A stretch of DNA of 64,000 nucleotides from Terriglobia bacterium (lineage in GTDB: Bacteria; Acidobacteriota; Terriglobia; Bryobacterales; Bryobacteraceae): the NCBI GenBank assembly GCA_021325235.1, contig JAJPHN010000044.1, positions 1-64,000 on the forward strand, written 5' to 3'. The notes beneath the pieces are model-generated. The model was not told where the DNA came from and searched no databases. It saw only the letters and a program-made list of their open reading frames with translations. Of this stretch, positions 16,881 through 26,783 are shown one piece after another (positions within the stretch are counted from its first letter, which is position 1; every line of letters starts with the position of its first letter). The position numbers and the translations under genes are program-made.

Positions 16881-17753
16881 TTACACCGCCTCGTTGTCGA
16901 GAATTTGTGCGCTCAAGAGACGGCCGGCGCGGCTGCGCAGTCCCAGACCATCGACACGGCCTTCGAAATAGCGGCGGTGGAGAGCGACGCCATCCAGATC
17001 GTCCGTAAGGTTCCAGCCGGCGCGAGCGAGTTCGGCTCGCACCTCGTCCGGCAGGAAGAATAGTCGGAACGGCTCGCCGGTTTGAGCCACGCGGGCGGCC
17101 AGATATTGCTGAAGAATTCGCTCTCTTTCTGTGAGCGCGTCGGCCGGGAGCGCGTAATCGAAGACGAGTCCACTACGTGCGGCGCAGGTTCCGAGGAAGT
17201 CGATCGTTTGCCGGAACGCCTGCAGGGTCATATACGGAACGACACCCAGCCAGCTGAAAAAGACGGGGACGGTTCGGTCGAATCCGGCCCGCGATAAGCA
17301 TGTGGCCAGCGAATCGTGTTCGAAATCGACGGGTACATAGCGCGTGTTGTCTGGTTTATCTAAGCCCGACGCGGCGGCGAGTTCGCATTTCCAGGCCTGT
17401 GTGGCCGGGTGATCAATTTCGAAGATTTGAAGACCGCTGTGGTGAAACGGATTGCGCCAGGCGAACGTGTCGAGACCGGCACCAAGCAAAACATACTGCC
17501 GAACGCCGCGCTCCACTGCGCCTGCCAGTTGGTCTTCGGCGAAGCGGCTGCGCACAACCATCCAGGAGCGCATTGCACGCGAAACCGGGTGATCGCCGTC
17601 GGTGTTGGCCCGCACTTCGGCGGCTGCTTCGGCGGGCAGCAGTCGCAGGGCGTAGGAATCTTCAAAGACGAGCGGAGATGCATCGTGCAACTGATGGGCG
17701 GCACGACGCATGGCGACGCGTAATGCTGTGCGGCTTGGAATACCGACCTGCAT
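16881..17753 (-). CDS. Class I SAM-dependent methyltransferase (leucine carboxyl methyltransferase-like)
   Basis: A 290-residue protein of the PPM1/LCMT-like (TIGR00027) group. Signatures are PSRTALRVAMRRAAHQ near the start, RSRFAEDQLAGAVERGVRQY, the SAM loop VLLGAGLDTFAWRNP, and IFEIDHPATQAWK with the acidic residue that binds the ribose. FFSWLGVVPYMT and VFDYALP are also typical. Such enzymes O-methylate small molecules or carboxyl groups; the substrate is not known. I start it at the ATG 17753 because the family's conserved sequence begins there; the upstream extension would cross the divergent Gfo/Idh gene. Confidence 0.88.
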   Translation of the reverse strand: MQVGIPSRTALRVAMRRAAHQLHDASPLVFEDSYALRLLPAEAAAEVRANTDGDHPVSRAMRSWMVVRSRFAEDQLAGAVERGVRQYVLLGAGLDTFAWRNPFHHSGLQIFEIDHPATQAWKCELAAASGLDKPDNTRYVPVDFEHDSLATCLSRAGFDRTVPVFFSWLGVVPYMTLQAFRQTIDFLGTCAARSGLVFDYALPADALTERERILQQYLAARVAQTGEPFRLFFLPDEVRAELARAGWNLTDDLDGVALHRRYFEGRVDGLGLRSRAGRLLSAQILDNEAV

Positions 17754-17787
17754 ACGTTCGATAGAATAGCCGCTTTGGAGGATTGCC

Positions 17788-19167
17788 ATGTCTGCTGATT
17801 CGCCCACCGGTTCCAATCCTGCTTCGCTGGACCGGCGTGATTTTCTGAAGCGGTCGGGAGCGCTGGGCGCGGGAATTGCCGTTGCGTCGAAGGCGTTCTC
17901 GAGGGCGAATAAAGTGAGTCCGAGCCGCGTGATCGGCGCAAATGATCGCATCAATGTGGCGCTCATTGGCTGCGGCGGACGCGGGCAATCGGATGCGCGC
18001 TCCTTCGCGAAATACGCGGAGAATCACAACAATGCGTGCCAGATTGTGGCAGTTTGCGACGTCTACGAAAAGCGGAAGCGCGAGACCGCCGAGCGCCATC
18101 AGGCGAAAGGCTACTCGGATTACCGGGAAGTGATCGCGCGGCCGGATGTCGATGCGCTGATCGTTGCCACTCCCGATCACTGGCACGCACGCATTGCGCT
18201 CGATGCCATGGACGCCGGCAAGGATGTGTATCTGGAAAAGCCGATGTGCCACACGATCGACGAAGCGAAGAAGCTGGTCGATACCACGCGGGAGACGCAG
18301 CGTGTGCTGCAGGTTGGCTCGCAGACGACTTCGGCCGATCAGTGGTGGAAAGCAAAAAAGGCGATCGCCGACGGGATGATCGGCAAGATGATCATGAGCC
18401 AGGGATCGTATCATCGCAACTCGATTGAGGGCGAATGGAACTGGCCGATCGACACAGCGGCGGGGCCGGATGCATCGGGAGACAATCACATCGACTGGAA
18501 CATGTGGCTTGGCTCCGCGCCGAAGCGCGCTTACGATGCCGATCGTTTCTTTCGGTTTCGCAAATACTGGGACTATTCGGGCGGCATTGCGACCGATCTG
18601 TTCTTCCACGTGGTAGCGCCGCTCAACATCTGCTGGAGCAAGCCGCAGTTTCCGACCAAGGTTTCGGCATCGGGTGGTATTTATGCGTTCAACGACGGGC
18701 GCGAGGTGCCCGACACGTTTCATCTGATTGCCGAATACCCGGAAGGTCACTCGCTCGTGCTCAGCTCCTCGATGGCCAACTCGCAGCACATTCCGGGCCT
18801 GATTCGCGGGCACGAAGGCACGATCATCATGGTGCCGCACGGCGAGTTCGAGGGTTCCACTCCTGAAATTCTGGTGAAGCCTGAGATTGTGGAACTTCCC
18901 AACAGCGACGACCGCGGGCCGTTTCCGGGCTACAAGTTTGGCAAGGACGAAATTCACATACCGGTTGAGCAGTACGACATGATGCAAGCTCACGTCGGCA
19001 ACTTCCTCGATTGCATGCGCACGCGGCAGAAGCCGCACCTCGATGTGGAGACGGCGGCGCACGCGCAGGTGCTGATCAGCCTAGCGGTGGATTCGTATCG
19101 CGATGGACGTGTGAAGTATTGGGACGAAGCCAAGTGGAAGGCTGCTGACCGGCCGGTGAAGGCATAA
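17788..19167 (+). CDS. Gfo/Idh/MocA family oxidoreductase with Tat signal
   Basis: The 459-residue protein begins with a twin-arginine signal, [20 protein letters not shown], so the folded enzyme with cofactor is probably exported. The Rossmann domain is [16 protein letters not shown] followed by [13 protein letters not shown]. The catalytic-region [16 protein letters not shown] and a long C-terminal beta domain ([20 protein letters not shown]) follow. Relatives act on sugars or cyclitols using NAD(P). Acidobacteria and Planctomycetes hold many Tat-exported paralogues with no known substrate. GGAGG 7 bases before the ATG is a strong ribosome-binding site. It diverges from the methyltransferase gene by only 34 bp. 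Confidence 0.93.
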   Translation: MSADSPTGSNPASLDRRDFLKRSGALGAGIAVASKAFSRANKVSPSRVIGANDRINVALIGCGGRGQSDARSFAKYAENHNNACQIVAVCDVYEKRKRETAERHQAKGYSDYREVIARPDVDALIVATPDHWHARIALDAMDAGKDVYLEKPMCHTIDEAKKLVDTTRETQRVLQVGSQTTSADQWWKAKKAIADGMIGKMIMSQGSYHRNSIEGEWNWPIDTAAGPDASGDNHIDWNMWLGSAPKRAYDADRFFRFRKYWDYSGGIATDLFFHVVAPLNICWSKPQFPTKVSASGGIYAFNDGREVPDTFHLIAEYPEGHSLVLSSSMANSQHIPGLIRGHEGTIIMVPHGEFEGSTPEILVKPEIVELPNSDDRGPFPGYKFGKDEIHIPVEQYDMMQAHVGNFLDCMRTRQKPHLDVETAAHAQVLISLAVDSYRDGRVKYWDEAKWKAADRPVKA

Positions 19168-19172
19168 TCGAA

Positions 19173-19203
19173 GCTGGGTGCCCGAGTGATTCGGGCACCT
19201 GGC
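19173..19203 (+). terminator. Strong hairpin between the Gfo/Idh and lhr genes
   Basis: GGTGCCCGA (19177-19185) and TCGGGCACC (19191-19199) form a perfect 9-bp stem around GTGAT, and four more pairs, two of them G-U, extend it to 19173 and 19203. It begins 6 bases after the oxidoreductase stop and ends 3 bases before the lhr ATG. No T-run follows, so it is not a classic intrinsic terminator. It may weaken read-through, protect the 3' end, or fold over the lhr initiation region. Confidence 0.45.
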
Positions 19204-19206
19204 ACG

Positions 19207-22200
19207 ATGCTCAAGCGAGCCAAAACCCACGACGTTCTCGATCTTTTTCACGAGCCTGTTCGCGATTGGTTCCGCGCTGTATTTGAAAAGCCCACGCGTG
19301 CGCAGGAGGCCGGCTGGCCCGCTATTGCGAAGGGCGACTCGGTCCTGATTCTGGCGCCCACGGGCAGCGGAAAGACGCTCGCTGCTTTTCTCTGGTGCCT
19401 GAACCGGCTACTCTTCGAGCCGCAACCGCCGAAGAACGAGCGTTGCCGCGTGCTCTACGTTTCGCCGATCAAAGCGCTGGCGGTTGATGTGGAGCGGAAT
19501 CTGCGCGCGCCTTTGGTTGGCATCACGCAGGCCGCCAGACGCGCCGGCATTCCGGTAATTGAGCCAGCGGTAGCGATACGCACTGGCGACACGCCGGCTG
19601 CGGAGCGAGCGCATTTCCTGCGAAATCCGGCAGACATCCTGATCACGACGCCCGAATCGCTGTATCTGATGCTGACTTCGAACGCGCGCGAGACGCTGCG
19701 ATCGGTCGAGACGGTGATCGTGGACGAGATTCACGCGCTTACACCGACCAAGCGCGGCGCACACTTTGCACTCTCGCTCGAGCGGCTGGAGGTGATGGCG
19801 AGACGGAAGCTGCAGCGCATCGGGCTTTCGGCGACGCAACGGCCGCTCGAGATTGTCGCGCAGTTTCTGGGCGGTGCGCAGGAGGGAAATGTCGCCGGTA
19901 CGCAAGCGGAGGCGGTGAACGACGGAGTGCTGCCGGAAATTGAAAAGTTCGCTTCACGGGCGCGGTTCCGATCCGTGACCGTTGTGGATGCGAGCGAACC
20001 GAAGCGGCTGGATCTCAAAGTGGAAGCGCCGCTCGAAGACATGGCGCGCGTAGATCAACTCGAATATCTGCCAAGCGGCCCGGCTTCGCAGGGACCAGCG
20101 CGCCCGTCGATCTGGACTGCGATTTATCCGAAACTGCTCGAACTGATCCGCGCACATCAATCGACGCTCATTTTTGTGAACAGCCGGCGGCTGGCGGAAC
20201 GTGTTTCGGGAGCAATCAATGAACTGGCGGGCGAGGTGCTGGTGCGCGCGCATCATGGCAGCGTCGCGGCCGAGCAACGGAAAGATATCGAAGAACGGCT
20301 GAAACTAGGCACGCTGCGAGGGCTGGTGGCGACTTCGTCTCTGGAACTTGGCATCGATATGGGTGCGATCGATCTGGTGATACAGATCGAAGCGCCCCCG
20401 TCGGTGGCAAGCGGATTGCAGCGGGTGGGGCGGTCGAGCCATCACGTGGGCGGCGTCAGTTCCGCCATTGTTTTTCCGAAGTATCGAGGTGATCTGGTGG
20501 CCTGCGCCGCGATCGGTAAAGCCATGTCGGACGGGCAGGTGGAAGCGGTCGATTACACGCGCAATGCACTGGATGTTCTGGCGCAGCAGATCGTGGCGGC
20601 GGTGGCGATGGACAGCTGGAACGCCAGCGAGCTGCTGGCAGTTTTGCGGCGGGCCGCACCATACGCGGAACTCTCACGCGGCGTGTACGAGGGCGTGCTG
20701 GACATGCTTTCCGGGCGCTATCCATCGGACGATTTTTCGGACCTGCGTCCGCGCCTTACCTGGGACCGGATTACGAATCAACTCACGGCGCGGCAGGGAG
20801 CGCGGCTGATGGCGATCGTGAATGGCGGAACGATCCCGGATCGCGGGTTGTACGGCGTGTTTGTGACTGGCGGCGCGAAGGGCTCGCGCGTGGGCGAACT
20901 GGACGAAGAGATGATCTTCGAGAGCAGCGCGGGGGACACGATCATTCTCGGCGCAAGCACGTGGCGCATCGATGAGATCACGCACGATCGCGTGCTGGTT
21001 TCGCCGGCTCCGGGCGAACCGGGCAAGATGCCGTTCTGGAAGGGCGACACGAGTCCGCGGCCGGCCGAGTTTGGCAGGCACATCGGGCAGATGACGCGGG
21101 AACTCATGGAACTGCCGCGCACGGCGGCGCTTACTCGGCTGATGGAGCAGCACAACCTGGATCAGCTCGCGGCCGAGAATCTGCTGCGCTATCTGGACGA
21201 CCAGAAAGCCGCGACCGGCAAGGTGCCGAGCGATCGCGATATCGTCATCGAGCGCTGCCGCGACGAGCTGGGGGACTGGAGAATCTGTGTGCTGACGCCG
21301 TTTGGCAGTGCGGTGCATGCGCCGTGGTGCATGGCGGCGACGGCGCGGCTGCGGGCTGAGCGGAATCTGGAGGCGGAGTCGATGTGGACGGAGGATGGCT
21401 TCGTCATCCGGCTGCCCGATATGGATCTCCCGATTGAAGGGGACACGCTGCTACCGGACGCGGCTGAGCTGCGGCAGTTGGTTGTTCAGCAACTGAGCAG
21501 CACGCCGCTGTTTGCAGCTAAGTTTCGCGAGGCAGCGGGACGCGCGCTGCTGCTTCCCAAACGGCGCGCCGGCATGCGGGCTGCGCTCTGGCAGCAGCGG
21601 AAGCGCGCGTCGGATTTGTTGAGCGTCGCCTCGCGCTTTCCGTCGTTTCCCATTCTGCTCGAAGCGTATCGCGAGTGTTTGCGGGATGTGTTCGATCTCG
21701 AGGCGGCGGTTCGTATTTTGAAAGATATTCAAACGGGCAAGATTCGGGTGACGAGGGTGGAGTCGCAGAAGCCATCGCCATTCGCCTCGGCGCTGCTGTT
21801 CTCCTATATTGCCAATTACATCTACGACGGCGATGCTCCACTGGCCGAGCGGCGCGCGCAGGCGCTTGCGATCGATCAGTCGCAGTTGGAGGAGATCCTC
21901 GGCAGCACCGATTTTCGCGAACTGCTCGATAAACGCATTCTGGATGAGATTGAGGCGCGCCTGCAGGCGACCGATCCCGAGTATCAGGCCAAACATGCAG
22001 ACGGGCTGCACGATCTGCTGCTGAAGCTGGGCGATTTGTCGGAGGCGGAGATCAGCGCGCGCACAACGTCGCAGGCGGTTGCGGGATCGATTGAGACGTT
22101 GGTGAAGGCGCGGCGCGCTCTGGCGGTTCGCATCGCAGGCGAGATGCGCTACATACCCGTCGAGTACGCCGGAAGGTACCGCGACGCTCTCGGGATTCCA

Positions 22201-23844
22201 TTGCCGCCGGGATTGCCGGAGGTGTTCCTCGCAACGGCGCCCAATGCCGAGGCTGAATTGATCCGGCGATATGCGCGAACGCATGGACCATTCACGACGC
22301 AGGATGTCGTGCGGCGATTTGGTCTTTCGCGGGCAGTGGTGCAGGCTGCGCTTTCCGCCATGCACGATGCAGGCGCGCTGTATGAGGGAGAATTTACGCC
22401 GGGCGGAGTACACCGCGAATGGATCGATCCGGAGGTGCTGCAGCAGGCGCGGCGGCGCACGCTCGCGCAATTGCGGCGGGAAGTTGTGCCGGCGGAAGAG
22501 CGGCAGTTCGCGCGCTTTCTGGCTCGCTGGCAGGGCGTGACTGCTCCGCGACGGGGGCTGGATGCGCTGCTCGATGCGATCGAAATTCTGCAGGGCGCTC
22601 CGCTGCTCGTTTCCGATCTGGAACGCGAGATTCTGCCGGCGCGAGTTGCCGACTACCGGCCCGAAGATCTCGATGCGCTGCTCGCTTCGGGTGAAGTGAT
22701 CTGGCTTGGCCGCGAGCCGGTGGGGGATCGCGATGGGCGGATCGCGCTGTATCTTTTGGACAGCGCCGATCGCCTGTTGCCGCCGGACGTAGCGGCTGCG
22801 GAAGATGCGCAACCGTTATCCGAGCGTGCAGAAAAGATTCTGGATGTTCTGCGGCGCCGGGGTGCGACGTTTTTTGGCGAACTGCATCGCGCCTGCGGCG
22901 GAAATTATCCGGGTGATACGCAGGATGCGATCTGGCAGCTCGTCTGGCGCGGGCTGATCACCAACGATACGTTCCACCCGCTTCGCAATCTGATCCGTCC
23001 TCGTGACAGCCGATCGCATCGCGGTATGCCTGGCGATGGCCGGCCGGGTTCGCCGGAATTTCTGCGGTCGCTGAGAGCGCGCGGGGTGCGGGGGCGTGCG
23101 CCGGAAGGCCGCTGGTCGTTGGTCGAACAACGGAGACCAAAGGAATCGATCACGTTCACCGAACACGCGGCGGCTGTGGCGCAGCAGATGCTGGTGCGCT
23201 ACGGGATCGTGATGCGCGAAGCGGCGCAGGGAGAAGAGATCGCGGGCGGATATGCGGCGGTCTATCCCGCATTGCGAACGATGGAAGAAAGCGGCTGGAT
23301 CCGGCGCGGGATGTTCGTGGCCGGACTGGGGGCGGCGCAGTTCGCAACGACGGCTGCGATCGATATGCTGCGCAACCTGAAGCATGCACCGGAACAGCCG
23401 GAGACGCTGCATCTGGCGGCGGCCGATCCGGCCAATCCCCACGGCACCATACTTCCGTGGCCACGCTCGGGAACAGAGTCAGAATCGGCAACGCACGGCA
23501 TGGCACGAGCGGCGGGTGCGAGCGTCGTGCTGGTGAATGGCGAACTGACTGCGTTCCTGCGACGGCGGAATCCTGCGATTCGCGTGTTTTTGCCTCCAGA
23601 AGAACCGGAGCGTTCGCATTTCGCCGCTGCGCTCGCGCGTAAGCTTGCCGAGATTGCAGGCATGAGGCAGGCGCGCCGGAGCGGTCTGCTGATCGCAACG
23701 ATCAACGACGAACCGGCTTCCCAGCACAGGCTCGCGCGCTTTCTGGAGGATGCCGGATTCGTTGCAAGCGTGGCGGGCTATCATCTGCGGCGTGCGGCTC
23801 CGGCCTTTGAAGACGAGGCCGAGGAAACGGCCTTCCATGCCTGA
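19207..23844 (+). CDS. lhr: Lhr family ATP-dependent DNA helicase (long form)
   Basis: A 1545-residue superfamily 2 helicase. The RecA-like core has RAQEAGWPAIAKGD (Q-like region), Walker A APTGSGKTLAAF, DEIHAL (DEIH box), SATQRP, and in domain 2 LIFVNSRRLAERV, ATSSLELGIDMG and QRVGRSSHHVGG. The Lhr winged-helix and core-CTD region follows to about 870. Beyond this is the large C-terminal extension with tandem winged-helix modules found in long Lhr proteins of actinobacteria and others (about 1500 residues). Lhr is a 3'-5' translocase linked to DNA repair. The ATG at 19207 is chosen over the GTG at 19186, which lies in the hairpin loop. It overlaps nei by 8 bases. Confidence 0.95.
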   Translation: MLKRAKTHDVLDLFHEPVRDWFRAVFEKPTRAQEAGWPAIAKGDSVLILAPTGSGKTLAAFLWCLNRLLFEPQPPKNERCRVLYVSPIKALAVDVERNLRAPLVGITQAARRAGIPVIEPAVAIRTGDTPAAERAHFLRNPADILITTPESLYLMLTSNARETLRSVETVIVDEIHALTPTKRGAHFALSLERLEVMARRKLQRIGLSATQRPLEIVAQFLGGAQEGNVAGTQAEAVNDGVLPEIEKFASRARFRSVTVVDASEPKRLDLKVEAPLEDMARVDQLEYLPSGPASQGPARPSIWTAIYPKLLELIRAHQSTLIFVNSRRLAERVSGAINELAGEVLVRAHHGSVAAEQRKDIEERLKLGTLRGLVATSSLELGIDMGAIDLVIQIEAPPSVASGLQRVGRSSHHVGGVSSAIVFPKYRGDLVACAAIGKAMSDGQVEAVDYTRNALDVLAQQIVAAVAMDSWNASELLAVLRRAAPYAELSRGVYEGVLDMLSGRYPSDDFSDLRPRLTWDRITNQLTARQGARLMAIVNGGTIPDRGLYGVFVTGGAKGSRVGELDEEMIFESSAGDTIILGASTWRIDEITHDRVLVSPAPGEPGKMPFWKGDTSPRPAEFGRHIGQMTRELMELPRTAALTRLMEQHNLDQLAAENLLRYLDDQKAATGKVPSDRDIVIERCRDELGDWRICVLTPFGSAVHAPWCMAATARLRAERNLEAESMWTEDGFVIRLPDMDLPIEGDTLLPDAAELRQLVVQQLSSTPLFAAKFREAAGRALLLPKRRAGMRAALWQQRKRASDLLSVASRFPSFPILLEAYRECLRDVFDLEAAVRILKDIQTGKIRVTRVESQKPSPFASALLFSYIANYIYDGDAPLAERRAQALAIDQSQLEEILGSTDFRELLDKRILDEIEARLQATDPEYQAKHADGLHDLLLKLGDLSEAEISARTTSQAVAGSIETLVKARRALAVRIAGEMRYIPVEYAGRYRDALGIPLPPGLPEVFLATAPNAEAELIRRYARTHGPFTTQDVVRRFGLSRAVVQAALSAMHDAGALYEGEFTPGGVHREWIDPEVLQQARRRTLAQLRREVVPAEERQFARFLARWQGVTAPRRGLDALLDAIEILQGAPLLVSDLEREILPARVADYRPEDLDALLASGEVIWLGREPVGDRDGRIALYLLDSADRLLPPDVAAAEDAQPLSERAEKILDVLRRRGATFFGELHRACGGNYPGDTQDAIWQLVWRGLITNDTFHPLRNLIRPRDSRSHRGMPGDGRPGSPEFLRSLRARGVRGRAPEGRWSLVEQRRPKESITFTEHAAAVAQQMLVRYGIVMREAAQGEEIAGGYAAVYPALRTMEESGWIRRGMFVAGLGAAQFATTAAIDMLRNLKHAPEQPETLHLAAADPANPHGTILPWPRSGTESESATHGMARAAGASVVLVNGELTAFLRRRNPAIRVFLPPEEPERSHFAAALARKLAEIAGMRQARRSGLLIATINDEPASQHRLARFLEDAGFVASVAGYHLRRAAPAFEDEAEETAFHA

Positions 23845-24679
23845 AGGCGATACGATTTTTCGCGCCGCTCGTACGCTGCAGACAGCGCTGGCGGGGAAAA
23901 CGATCACGGCATTTCAGACGGTTCTGCCCAAGCTGGCGCGGGTGAACGAAGATACGCCGGTTCCCGGCCGCATTGTGGAGTCGGTCGGAGCTTCCGGCAA
24001 GTGGATCGAGATGCGGTTCTCGGGCGATCTGATCCTGCTCACGCACATGCTGATGAGCGGAAGCTGGCATATCTACCGCGCGGGCGAAGCTTGGAAGCGA
24101 AGCCAGTACGACATGCGTATCGTGGTTGCGACGGCGGATTTCGTCGCCGTTGCGTTTCGCGTTCCGGTGGCGGAATTTCACAGCCCCGAGACGCTGCGGC
24201 GGCGGGCAGGATTCCGGGATCTGGGTCCGGCGCTTCTTCGCTCCGATTTCGACGGCGCGGAGGCGATGGCAAACCTGCGCGCGCAGCCTGAGATGGAAAT
24301 TGGCAGCGCGCTGATTCGTCAGTGGATTCTGGCCGGGATCGGCAATGTGTTTAAGAGCGAAGTGTGCTTCGCCGGGCGTGTGAATCCGTTTCGCAAGGTG
24401 GGCTCGCTCAATGACTCCGAACTGGGCACGATTGTTTCCGAAGCCGACCGGCTGCTGAAAGCGAACGTGCTGGATACGTCGGAAGACAAGATTCTCACGT
24501 ACACCGGTTTCCGCCGGACCACGGGGATGGCGGATGCTTCGGCGCGCTTATGGGTCTATGGACGCGCTCGCAGGCCTTGCCGTGTCTGCGGGACGGCCAT
24601 ACTGGCGCGCAGACAGGGCTCGGAGGCACGGCTGACATTCTGGTGCCCGCGCTGCCAGCCATTTGCTTTGCAGCCCTAA
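23837..24679 (+). CDS. nei: Endonuclease VIII-like DNA glycosylase (Nei/Nei2)
   Basis: The start at 23837 gives MPEGDTIFRAARTLQTALAG; the mature N-terminal Pro is the Schiff-base nucleophile and Glu the general acid. GKWIEMRFSGDLILLTHMLM holds the conserved Lys loop, the helix-two-turn-helix contains LAGIGNVFKSEVCF, and the C-terminal zinc finger is CRVCGTAILARRQ...CPRCQ (C4). It removes oxidised pyrimidines and nicks abasic sites. Its start lies inside the end of lhr (8-bp overlap), so the two are co-translated. The same lhr-nei pairing is known in mycobacteria, supporting a shared repair pathway. Confidence 0.94.
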   Translation: MPEGDTIFRAARTLQTALAGKTITAFQTVLPKLARVNEDTPVPGRIVESVGASGKWIEMRFSGDLILLTHMLMSGSWHIYRAGEAWKRSQYDMRIVVATADFVAVAFRVPVAEFHSPETLRRRAGFRDLGPALLRSDFDGAEAMANLRAQPEMEIGSALIRQWILAGIGNVFKSEVCFAGRVNPFRKVGSLNDSELGTIVSEADRLLKANVLDTSEDKILTYTGFRRTTGMADASARLWVYGRARRPCRVCGTAILARRQGSEARLTFWCPRCQPFALQP

Positions 24680-24701
24680 GCACCTGCTCGCGACGCGCTG
24701 T

Positions 24702-25274
24702 TTAACGTGCTTCCGACTCTCGCCACTGCAGGGCCTGCTTGCGATAAATCTCGTGGTCGCTCTGGCTGAACTGCACGAGTTTGACGACGCGAACGGAACC
24801 GGTATGGCTGCGAAGCCACACGGCAACGGTGCGGACGGCAATCTGTGCGGCGTCTTCGATTGGATATCCGTAGATGCCGGTGCTGATGGACGGAAAACTG
24901 ATGGTTTGGACGTCGCGCTCGGCGGCGAGATTCAGGCAGGTTGTGTAGCAGGAGGCAAGCAGCTCGCTCTCGCCGTGTTTTCCGTCGCGATATCTCGGTC
25001 CCACGGCATGGAATACGTAGCGAGCTGGTAAGCGGCCGGCACTCGTGACAACCGCGCTTCCCGTGGGGCAGCCGCCCTGCTCGCTGCGGATGGTATCGAG
25101 TTCCTGCAGGATCTCGGGACCGCCGGCCCGGTGAATGGCGCCGTCTACACCGCCTCCGCCGGCGAGTGCCGAGTTGGCGGCATTTACGATCGCGTCGACA
25201 TGAATCTGAGTGATGTCGCCTTTTAACAGCTGCAACTGGCAGAGACCGATCTGGAGCGAAAAATCGGAGGCCAT
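24702..25274 (-). CDS. Macro domain protein (ADP-ribose/O-acetyl-ADP-ribose deacylase type)
   Basis: A 190-residue MacroD-type protein, similar to YmdB. The ADP-ribose pocket is VDAIVNAANSALAGGGGVDG followed by AIHRAGGPEI, then GCPTGSAVVTSAGRLPARYV and HAVGPRY, and the distal loop ISFPSISTGIYGYPIEDAA. Such proteins hydrolyse O-acetyl-ADP-ribose and remove ADP-ribose from proteins. It converges with nei (22 bp between stops) and diverges from the glucoamylase-like gene, so it is probably its own transcript. Confidence 0.94.
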   Translation of the reverse strand: MASDFSLQIGLCQLQLLKGDITQIHVDAIVNAANSALAGGGGVDGAIHRAGGPEILQELDTIRSEQGGCPTGSAVVTSAGRLPARYVFHAVGPRYRDGKHGESELLASCYTTCLNLAAERDVQTISFPSISTGIYGYPIEDAAQIAVRTVAVWLRSHTGSVRVVKLVQFSQSDHEIYRKQALQWRESEAR

Positions 25275-25365
25275 ACGTCGATCATTTTAGAAGAGGTATT
25301 GACCTGGAACGAGAAATGCTGAGATTTTAAAATGCCAAGAGAACTACCGTAAAAAGGTTCGCGTC

Positions 25366-26769
25366 GTGTACCGCCCAGAGAGCCCCGAAATTTCGCGCCG
25401 CAGGTTTCTGGGCAAGAGTGCGGCGGCGCTGGTTGGGCTGGCAGGGGCTGGAACCGCAGCCAAAGCAGTAACCAAACGGCAGATTCCCGGGTTGCATGCT
25501 CCTCCCGAACTGACGCCGGAAGACGTTGCGTTTTTGGAGGATTACGAGAAACGCTGTTTCCAATATTTCTGGGAGCAATGGGACAGCCGGACAGGACTTT
25601 TCATGGACCGGGCGCGGGTGGACGGCGCGCCTTCCAGTCATGTGGCAAGTTCGGCAGCGACCGGCTTCGGTTTAGCGGCTTATTGCATCGGAGCCGAACG
25701 CGGCTGGGTACCTCGCGAACGAGCCCGGGCCCGCGTTCTTACGACACTTCGCTTCCTCTGGGCGCGCTCGTTCCACGACCACGGCTGGTTTTTGCATTTC
25801 ATGGATCCGCGCACCGGGCAGCGGCGCATGGATTCGGAAATTTCGAGCGTGGATACGGCGCTGCTTCTCGCGGGTGTTCTGACAGCGCAGGGATACTTCT
25901 GGAGCGATCACGAGATTCACCAGCTGGCGAAGCAGATATTTGAACGCGTCGATTTCGTCTGGATGCTGAACGGCAATCCGTACCTGCTTTCGCATGGTGT
26001 CCGGCCGGGCTCGGGCTTCATCAAATTCCGTTGGGATGCTTACAGCGAGGCGTCGCTGCTGTATCTGCTGGGGATCGGCGCCGCGCGGAACCCGCTGACC
26101 GCAGACAGCTGGTATGCATGGGTTCGTCCCGAAGTTCGTTACCAGAAATGGAAATTCATAGGCGGCGGCCCGCTGTTCACGCATCAGTATTCGCATGCCT
26201 GGGTGAATTTCCGCCACCAGACGGATGCCAACGGGACCAACTATTTCGAGAATTCGCGGATTGCCACCTATGCGCACCGGGATTTCTGCATCAGCCTGCA
26301 ATCGCGGTATGCCAGTTACGGGCCGAATATGTGGGGCATCACCGTTTCCGACAGCGCTACGGGCTACGTGAACTGGGGCGGACCGCCGGATGAAGGGCCG
26401 ATCGATGGAACGCTGGTGCCCTGCGCGGCGGCCGGTTCGCTGATGTTTACGCCGGATATCTGCCTGCCCGTCCTGCGCGAGATGCGCAAGCTTTACGGCG
26501 ACAAGATTTACCAGCGCTACGGCTTTACCGACGCATTTAATCCGAACTGGCAGGATCAGAAGCTCTGGGTCAATCCCGATGTGATTGGAATCGATGTGGG
26601 GATCTCGCTGGTGAGTATGGAGAATCTGCTCACTGGCAATGTATGGCGCTGGTTCATGATGAATCAGTACATCCAGTCCGGCATGGAGCGCGTGGGATTC
26701 CAGATTGCGACGCCGGGCATCGGAATCAAGCAGATTCGGGAGACACCGCGGAGCGCGCACTCCGTCTAA
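25366..26769 (+). CDS. Glucoamylase-like (PF10091/GH144-type) hydrolase with Tat signal
   Basis: A 467-residue secreted protein. The N-terminus has a twin-arginine signal SRRRFLGKSAAALVGLAGAG. The catalytic part shows FQYFWEQWDSRTGLFMDRA, GWFLHFMDPRTGQRRMDSEI then SSVDTALLLAGVLTAQGYF, GPLFTHQYSHAWVNFR and WGITVSDSATGYVNW, the (alpha/alpha)6-barrel pattern of PF10091, which includes GH144 endo-beta-1,2-glucanases. Beta-glucan cleavage is likely; linkage specificity is not determined. The start is GTG at 25366 with AAAAAGG about 10 bases upstream; the ATG at 25332 stops after six codons. It is followed 14 bp later by the DUF6438 gene. Confidence 0.87.
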   Translation: MYRPESPEISRRRFLGKSAAALVGLAGAGTAAKAVTKRQIPGLHAPPELTPEDVAFLEDYEKRCFQYFWEQWDSRTGLFMDRARVDGAPSSHVASSAATGFGLAAYCIGAERGWVPRERARARVLTTLRFLWARSFHDHGWFLHFMDPRTGQRRMDSEISSVDTALLLAGVLTAQGYFWSDHEIHQLAKQIFERVDFVWMLNGNPYLLSHGVRPGSGFIKFRWDAYSEASLLYLLGIGAARNPLTADSWYAWVRPEVRYQKWKFIGGGPLFTHQYSHAWVNFRHQTDANGTNYFENSRIATYAHRDFCISLQSRYASYGPNMWGITVSDSATGYVNWGGPPDEGPIDGTLVPCAAAGSLMFTPDICLPVLREMRKLYGDKIYQRYGFTDAFNPNWQDQKLWVNPDVIGIDVGISLVSMENLLTGNVWRWFMMNQYIQSGMERVGFQIATPGIGIKQIRETPRSAHSV

Positions 26770-26783
26770 GCAGAGCGAGACTA

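Noticed and set aside
17662-19062. 466-codon minus-strand frame opposite the Gfo/Idh oxidoreductase
   Set aside because: Arg/His-rich antisense shadow of a gene with clear family motifs.
21451-22812. 453-codon minus-strand frame inside lhr
   Set aside because: Antisense shadow; lhr is continuous and conserved across this stretch.
25332-25352. Six-codon leader peptide (MPRELP) before the glucoamylase-like gene
   Set aside because: No attenuator hairpin or regulatory codon run; such short frames are common by chance.
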